From Tatumella sp. JGM91 (GTDB lineage Bacteria; Pseudomonadota; Gammaproteobacteria; Enterobacterales; Enterobacteriaceae), in NCBI RefSeq assembly GCF_018257575.1, contig NZ_JAERJP010000017.1, positions 1-64,000 on the forward strand: a stretch of DNA of 64,000 bases. The letters run 5' to 3'. A model generated the notes under the pieces. It worked only from the letters and a program-made list of their open reading frames with translations, was not told the origin of the DNA and did not search any database. Each line of letters opens with the position of its first letter. Position 1 is the stretch's first letter. Below, in pieces: positions 59,457-64,000 of the stretch. The translations under genes and the position numbers were made by a program.

Positions 59457-60740
59457 TTGGAACATGTTTCAACCACCACGCTAATTATTACGCTGGTCAT
59501 TATGGTGTTGGTGTCTGCCTGGTTTGCGGGCTCAGAAACCGGCATGATGACACTTAACCGCTATAAATTGCGACATAATGCCAAAAACGGTAACCGGGCG
59601 GCCAGAAGAGTTGAGAAGTTGCTCGCCAAACCGGACCGGCTGATAAGCCTGGTGCTGATCGGTAACAACCTGGTCAATATTCTTGCTTCAGCACTTGCGA
59701 CTATTGTCGGTATACGTTTATACGGCAATGCCGGTGTGGCGATTGCCACCGGAGTACTGACCTTTATTGTGCTGGTCTTTGCCGAGGTCTTACCGAAGAC
59801 CATTGCCGCACTTTATCCGGAGAAAGTCGCCTACCCCAGCAGCTTTTTACTGGCTCCGTTACAGATTATTATGATGCCTGTCGTCTGGCTGCTGAATTCA
59901 ATCACCCGTGCCCTGATGCGGATGGTCGGGATTAAAACCAGCGGCTCCGCCAGTTCAGCGCTCAGTAAAGAAGAACTGCGTACCATTGTCTATGAATCAC
60001 GCACCCTGATGTCGCGGCGTAACCAGGACATGCTGTTATCCGTACTGGACCTGGAAAAAGTCACCGTGGATGACATTATGGTGCCGCGCAATGAGATTGT
60101 CGGCATTAACGTCAATGATGACTGGAAATCAGTTATTCGCCAGCTGACACATTCACCCCATGGCAGAATTGTCCTGTTCCGCGATACCCTCGATGATGCC
60201 GTCGGCATGCTGAGGGTCCGCGAGGCCTGGCGGATGATGACAGAGAAAAAAGAGTTCACCAAAGAAAACCTGCTGCGGGCTGCCGATGAAATCTATTTTA
60301 TCCCGCAGGGAACCCCGTTAAATATGCAGCTGGTTAAATTTCAGCGCAATAAGAAAAAAGCCGGCCTGGTGATCGATGAATATGGTGATATCAAAGGTCT
60401 GGTCACCATAGAAGATATTCTGGAAGAGATTGTCGGTGATTTTACGACCTCCATGTCTCCTACCCTCGCCGAAGAAGTGTTACCACAGAATGATGGTTCG
60501 GTGCTGGTCGATGGCAGTGCCAACGTCAGGGAAATCAATAAGGTCTTTAACTGGAACCTGCCGGAAGATGGCGGCCGCACCATTAATGGCATGCTGCTGG
60601 AAGTGCTGGAAGAGATTCCGGAAGTCAATACCCGGGTACAGATTGGACATTACGCCATCGAAATCCTCGATGTGCAGGACAATATGGTCCGGCAGACGCG
60701 AATTACCCCGCATACCTCATTACAGGCATCTCTGGGCTGA
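59457..60740 (+). CDS. corB: CorB/YfjD membrane protein with CBS domains
   Basis: This is a DUF21/CNNM-family membrane protein associated with Mg2+ and Co2+ efflux. It starts at TTG 59457 (LEHVSTTTLII), as in E. coli, after AAAGGAAAT. The 427 residues have a DUF21 membrane domain (about 1-190, SAWFAGSETGMMTLNRYKLRH), a CBS pair with DDIMVPRNEIVGIN near 202 and GLVIDEYGDIKGLVTIEDILEEIVGD near 303, and a CorC-HlyC C-terminal domain. In E. coli grpE follows; here luxS follows. Confidence 0.93.
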   Translation: MEHVSTTTLIITLVIMVLVSAWFAGSETGMMTLNRYKLRHNAKNGNRAARRVEKLLAKPDRLISLVLIGNNLVNILASALATIVGIRLYGNAGVAIATGVLTFIVLVFAEVLPKTIAALYPEKVAYPSSFLLAPLQIIMMPVVWLLNSITRALMRMVGIKTSGSASSALSKEELRTIVYESRTLMSRRNQDMLLSVLDLEKVTVDDIMVPRNEIVGINVNDDWKSVIRQLTHSPHGRIVLFRDTLDDAVGMLRVREAWRMMTEKKEFTKENLLRAADEIYFIPQGTPLNMQLVKFQRNKKKAGLVIDEYGDIKGLVTIEDILEEIVGDFTTSMSPTLAEEVLPQNDGSVLVDGSANVREINKVFNWNLPEDGGRTINGMLLEVLEEIPEVNTRVQIGHYAIEILDVQDNMVRQTRITPHTSLQASLG

Positions 60741-60751
60741 TACAGGACCCG

Positions 60752-60792
60752 GTAAAAAAGGCGGCACGCTGTTACGCATGCCGCCTTTTTTT
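60752..60792. terminator. Bidirectional terminator between corB and luxS
   Basis: AAAAAAGGCGGCA (60754-60766) and TGCCGCCTTTTTTT (60779-60792) pair perfectly, with A and T tracts on both sides. It serves both convergent genes. Confidence 0.92.
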
Positions 60793-60831
60793 CTATCAGA
60801 CCAGCTGACAGACCGTCATAACAAACAGAGA

Positions 60832-61347
60832 CTAGATATGTAACTCTTTCAGGGTCTCTGCTGGCAAAGCCAGCTCTTCATTATGGTTCACACGCACGTC
60901 ATTTTGGAGAATATGACGTGCGATATCCTGAGCTTCTTCCAGAGAGTGCATCTGATAAGTACCGCACTGGAACTCGTTCAGTTCAGGAATTTTACGCTGC
61001 TCGGTAACTTTCAGCACATCTTCCATCGCTGCTTTCCAGGCATCAGCGACTTTCTGCTCCGCAGGTGTACCGATCAGGCTCATATAGAAGCCGGTACGGC
61101 AACCCATCGGCGAAATATCGATAATTTCCACGCCCTGGCCATTCAGATGGTTACGCATAAACCCGGCGAACAGGTGTTCAAGGGTATGAATACCACGTTC
61201 AGGCATCACTTCTTTATTCGGAATGCAGAAACGTAAATCGAACACCGTGATAGTATCGCCATGTGGCGTCTTCATGGTCTTGGCAACACGTACAGCCGGA
61301 GCTGCCATGCGTGTATGATCAACGGTAAAACTATCCAACAATGGCAT
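60832..61347 (-). CDS. luxS: S-ribosylhomocysteine lyase LuxS
   Basis: LuxS cleaves S-ribosylhomocysteine to homocysteine and DPD, the precursor of autoinducer-2. The ATG at 61347 ([14 protein letters not shown]), after GAGGTGACC, gives 171 residues as in E. coli. The metal site is HTLEH (His54, Glu57, His58) and Cys128 in FQCGTYQ; Cys83 is the catalytic acid/base. The leader carries the start of micA on the other strand. Confidence 0.97.
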   Translation of the reverse strand: MPLLDSFTVDHTRMAAPAVRVAKTMKTPHGDTITVFDLRFCIPNKEVMPERGIHTLEHLFAGFMRNHLNGQGVEIIDISPMGCRTGFYMSLIGTPAEQKVADAWKAAMEDVLKVTEQRKIPELNEFQCGTYQMHSLEEAQDIARHILQNDVRVNHNEELALPAETLKELHI

Positions 61348-61383
61348 ATGGTCACCTCTTTTTAAAAAAATTTTCCAATCAAT

Positions 61384-61411
61384 GAAACTTTTTCTTCTGG
61401 CCCGCGTCTGA
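61384..61411 (+). promoter_or_regulatory. Sigma-E-type promoter of micA
   Basis: GAAACTT (61384-61390) and TCTGA (61407-61411) are separated by exactly 16 bases, and the -10 lies 6 bases before the G at 61418 where micA begins. The consensus GGAACTT-N16-TCTGA is met at all but the second position of the -35. Confidence 0.75.
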
Positions 61412-61417
61412 GTATAT

Positions 61418-61496
61418 GAAAGACGCGCATTTGTTATCATCATCCCTGACAACAGAGATGTTACTTTGGCCACAGTGATGTGGCCTTTTCTTTTTT
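61418..61496 (+). ncRNA. micA: MicA small regulatory RNA
   Basis: MicA is an Hfq-dependent envelope-stress RNA that represses ompA and other porin messages. The 5' part GAAAGACGCGCATTTGTTAT is the same as in E. coli, followed by CATCATCCCTG, which pairs with the ompA start region. The terminator stem GGCCACA (61468-61474) and TGTGGCC (61479-61485) is followed by TTTTCTTTTTT. The position between luxS and gshA is the E. coli position. Its 3' end meets the gshA stop. Confidence 0.93.
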
Positions 61497-63058
61497 CAGC
61501 CTTCCCTGCCCGCCAGATACTCTTCAAAACTCTGTGTATCACTGGCTTCTGTTTCAGCCTGTGCAATGACTGACTCCCGCGCCTGCTGGCTAAATTGTTC
61601 TTCGGTTAACACTTCCAGCGGTTCAGCGAGCAGCATCTGACGGTATTTTTCTGCAAGTTCGGTTCCGGCTGCGGCCAGACCTTTCTGCTGCATATCACGC
61701 AGAATTTTCGCCGAATAGGTTAACTCCGGATCGTCAATCGACGCCAGCAACTGACTGCATACCTGCTGATATTCTGTACTTCCGTCTGGCGCATCCAGTA
61801 CTTTTGCAATCCGCTGTAAACCGGCAAACATACTGTGACCGGCCTCGTTCAATGAATAGATCTGTTCACCACAGCCGGCACTCAGCATCAGGCCGGGCTT
61901 ACGCCCTTCCATCACCACCCGGTTCCAGTTGCCACGGGTACATTGCAGTTCTTCGGCACTCATTTCCGGTGCATCGGCCAGTGCACACCAAATCAGGAAC
62001 ATATCCAGGAAACGTACCTGTTGTTCATTAATTCCAGTCGGGGTAAACGGGTTAACGTCCAGTGACCGGACTTCAATATATTCGATACCGCCGCGGCTCA
62101 GGGCCGCAGAAGGTGCTTCACCGGCGCGGATAACCCGTTTAGGCCGGACAGGCGCATACAGCTCGTTTTCAATCTGCAACACATTGGTATTTAACTGAAT
62201 ACGTTTTCCGTCACTGTCCCGGATACCGATCTTAGCATACTCCTCAGACGGTGTTTTAATCGCTTTCTTCAGGGCGCTGACATAGCCTTCCAGCGAGTTA
62301 AAGGTAATACCCAGTGCACTCTGTGACTTGTTGGTATACCCCAGATCACTTAAACGCAGAGAAGTCGCATAAGGCAGCCAGTAAGTGCCTTTATCATTGC
62401 TTTGCAAAGGCAAATCACCTTTCCCCTGCGGCAGGAAACTTTCACAAATTGCCGGTGATGCCCCGAACAGATAAGGAATAATCCAGCCAAAACGATAATA
62501 ATTGCGGATCAGTTGCAGGTAACCGGCAGAGACCGCATCTTTACCCTGTGCAAGATTGTCGATACCCAGCCGCGCCTGCCAGAATGCTTCCGGCAGGGAA
62601 AAGTTGTAGTGCAGTCCTGAAATCACCTGCATCAGTGAACCGTAACGGTGTTTTAGCCCCTCACGGTACACGGTTTTCATCTGACCAATATTGGAACTGC
62701 CATACTGTGCCAGGGTGATATCGTCCGGATGCTTAATGATACAGGGCATGCTGAATGGCCACAGACGCTCATCATCCAGCGAACGGGTAACATAGCGGTG
62801 AATATCGCGCAGAAATGCCAGCAGATGTTTAATATCCCGATCAACCGGGGTCACAAACTCCAGTAATGATTCGGCAAAATCAGTAATAATCCAGTCATGG
62901 GTCAGTGAGGAGCCCAACGCTTTCGGATGTCCCTGCTGTGATACATGCCCGTCGGGCTGAACACGTAACGTTTCACGTTCAATTCCACGGCCGATGCCTT
63001 GCAGTGCTTCAGGGTGCTTTTCCAGCCAGCTTAATGCGTCAGATACGTCAGGTATCAC
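61496..63058 (-). CDS. gshA: Glutamate--cysteine ligase GshA
   Basis: GshA makes gamma-glutamylcysteine, the first step to glutathione. I chose the GTG at 63058 (reading [19 protein letters not shown]), 4-5 bases after GGGAGGT; a GTG two codons upstream overlaps the ribosome site. The 520 residues (518 in E. coli) include [13 protein letters not shown] near 21, [21 protein letters not shown] near 49 and [20 protein letters not shown] near 317. Confidence 0.96.
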   Translation of the reverse strand: MIPDVSDALSWLEKHPEALQGIGRGIERETLRVQPDGHVSQQGHPKALGSSLTHDWIITDFAESLLEFVTPVDRDIKHLLAFLRDIHRYVTRSLDDERLWPFSMPCIIKHPDDITLAQYGSSNIGQMKTVYREGLKHRYGSLMQVISGLHYNFSLPEAFWQARLGIDNLAQGKDAVSAGYLQLIRNYYRFGWIIPYLFGASPAICESFLPQGKGDLPLQSNDKGTYWLPYATSLRLSDLGYTNKSQSALGITFNSLEGYVSALKKAIKTPSEEYAKIGIRDSDGKRIQLNTNVLQIENELYAPVRPKRVIRAGEAPSAALSRGGIEYIEVRSLDVNPFTPTGINEQQVRFLDMFLIWCALADAPEMSAEELQCTRGNWNRVVMEGRKPGLMLSAGCGEQIYSLNEAGHSMFAGLQRIAKVLDAPDGSTEYQQVCSQLLASIDDPELTYSAKILRDMQQKGLAAAGTELAEKYRQMLLAEPLEVLTEEQFSQQARESVIAQAETEASDTQSFEEYLAGREG

Positions 63059-63271
63059 TGTCACCTCCCACGGTGATAATTATGTCTTATAGTTCTGTAC
63101 GGTTGCAGTGTAGCAATGAACCAAAAGATACGGTAAACCAAATTAGTTGCCATGACGCCGGACTGCCAGCACAAGGCCACAGGCAGGCTAAATGCTGAAT
63201 AGTATTAACCTGTGATACTAAGGCTGCAGCGGCGTCCGGTTATCTGCCTGTCTGCCGGAGACCGCGGTCAG

Positions 63272-63838
63272 TTACAACAGGCGTACATCAACAAAATCCA
63301 TTCCTGCAGCTTTAGCTGCCTGAATACCAAAATCGGCATCTTCGAACACCACACACTGTGCCGCCTCAACCCCCATCTGCCGGGCACATTCCAGAAAAGT
63401 CTGCGGGTCAGGTTTGTGGTGTTCCACATCATCGGCAGCAATCAGGACATTAAATAAATGACGCACCCCGAGATGGGTCAGCAGGCGATCAGCCATTTGA
63501 TGGTTACTTCCGGTGCCTACCGCCATGGGCAAGCGGCCATAATAATGTCTGGCGACCCCGATTAACGGCAACAGTGCAGAGGTAGTCAGTAAGATTTTAT
63601 CCAGTTGCTGATCTTTTTCTGCCGCCAGCTGCCGGGGATCCAAAGTCGCGTTATTCGCTATCAATATCTGTTCAGCTATTTTCCAGCCCGGAGAGCCGTT
63701 AAGTGCAATCATCTGCTCGAAAGAGAACGCCAGGCAGTGCTGTGCTAATACCTGTTTCCAGGCCTGACGGTGTGCCGGCTCGCTGTTGACCAGGGTGCCA
63801 TCCATATCAAAAATAAGTCCGTGATAATGATCGTACAT
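63272..63838 (-). CDS. yqaB: HAD-family sugar phosphatase YqaB
   Basis: YqaB dephosphorylates fructose 1-phosphate and 6-phosphogluconate. The ATG at 63838 (MYDHYHGLIFDMDGTLVNSEPAH), after GGAG, gives 188 residues as in E. coli. The HAD motifs are FDMDGTL at 10-16, AVGTGSNH near 109, KPDPQTFL near 145 and FEDADFGIQAAKAAGM near 168. In E. coli yqaA separates it from gshA; here the 213-base gap is without a gene. Confidence 0.94.
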   Translation of the reverse strand: MYDHYHGLIFDMDGTLVNSEPAHRQAWKQVLAQHCLAFSFEQMIALNGSPGWKIAEQILIANNATLDPRQLAAEKDQQLDKILLTTSALLPLIGVARHYYGRLPMAVGTGSNHQMADRLLTHLGVRHLFNVLIAADDVEHHKPDPQTFLECARQMGVEAAQCVVFEDADFGIQAAKAAGMDFVDVRLL

Positions 63839-64000
63839 ACTCACTCCAGACTGAACCGATAAGTCGTTACTTTATATTAATGCAGATGAATTGTCGCCGT
63901 CAGCAGTAAACCGTAAATGCTAACGACAAAAAATAGCTAACAGGCTGATGTCTAATATAAATCGGGGTATATCTTTCAGGGCAGTGATTATCCGGTCCCT
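63839..64000. promoter_or_regulatory. Right-edge spacer upstream of yqaB
   Basis: The last 160 bases contain the yqaB promoter region. I see no tRNA cloverleaf, although in E. coli a tRNA cluster and csrA lie a little further on. Confidence 0.4.

Noticed and set aside
63839-64000. tRNA gene near the right edge, as in the E. coli csrA region
   Set aside because: No acceptor stem, T-loop or CCA pattern could be found.

Overview
The window is chromosomal DNA of a Gram-negative enteric bacterium of the order Enterobacterales. Nearly every core protein is close in length and motif to its Escherichia coli counterpart, and the order follows E. coli in long blocks. The mix of lineage-specific neighbours suggests the Erwiniaceae (Pantoea/Erwinia/Tatumella-like), but this is an inference and I cannot name the species.

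Positions 1-48,600 correspond to the E. coli thiI-to-iraP region: thiI | xseB-ispA-dxs | pgpA-thiL-nusB-ribE-ribD-nrdR | kbp-yajI | (inserted LLM/ABC cassette) | secF-secD-yajC-tgt-queA | acpH | (tsaA, ybdG) | proY-brnQ | (MetE-like gene) | phoR-phoB | sbcD-sbcC | (AraC regulator, kinase, amino-alcohol permease) | rdgC | ppnP | aroL | (DUF2076) | yaiI | proC | lpxO | psiF-iraP, then a run of small lineage genes (Gly-rich lipoprotein, I78 inhibitor, CPBP protease, three orphans). The bracketed items sit where E. coli has tsx/yajD, malZ, mak/araJ, yaiA/aroM, adrA and phoA, so the backbone is conserved and the differences lie in replaceable slots. Positions 48,637-54,683 are a metabolic patchwork: osmC, lldD-lldR without lldP, adhP, a nitroreductase-like gene and a gamma-family PLP enzyme. 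Positions 54,949-60,740 are the rplS-trmD-rimM-rpsP, ffh and ypjD-corB block. Positions 60,832-63,838 are luxS, the sRNA micA, gshA and yqaB. The last two blocks are far from the first on the E. coli map, so rearrangement junctions lie inside the window.

The main accessory element is a five-gene cassette at 10,603-14,580: an LLM-class flavin monooxygenase followed by a complete polar-amino-acid ABC importer (ATPase, two permeases, binding protein). By eye it is AT-richer than its surroundings. It is bracketed by two copies of an unrecognised sequence (10,195-10,375 and 14,755-15,127). The right copy carries an intact 94-codon ORF; the left copy is internally deleted and frameshifted. The gene make-up resembles sulfur-amino-acid uptake and degradation operons of the ytm type. 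A second accessory module (35,280-39,123) pairs an ethanolamine-type permease with an APH-fold kinase and an AraC regulator, which suggests amino-alcohol use through a phosphorylated intermediate.

Regulatory sites readable directly include a Pho box before phoB, two tandem MetR-like boxes upstream of the MetE-like gene, a TGGTCTGACCA operator before lldR, a sigma-E-type promoter before micA, a 19-codon upstream ORF whose stop overlaps the brnQ start, and many hairpin terminators. The left edge holds the last 23 codons of what looks like a transposase.
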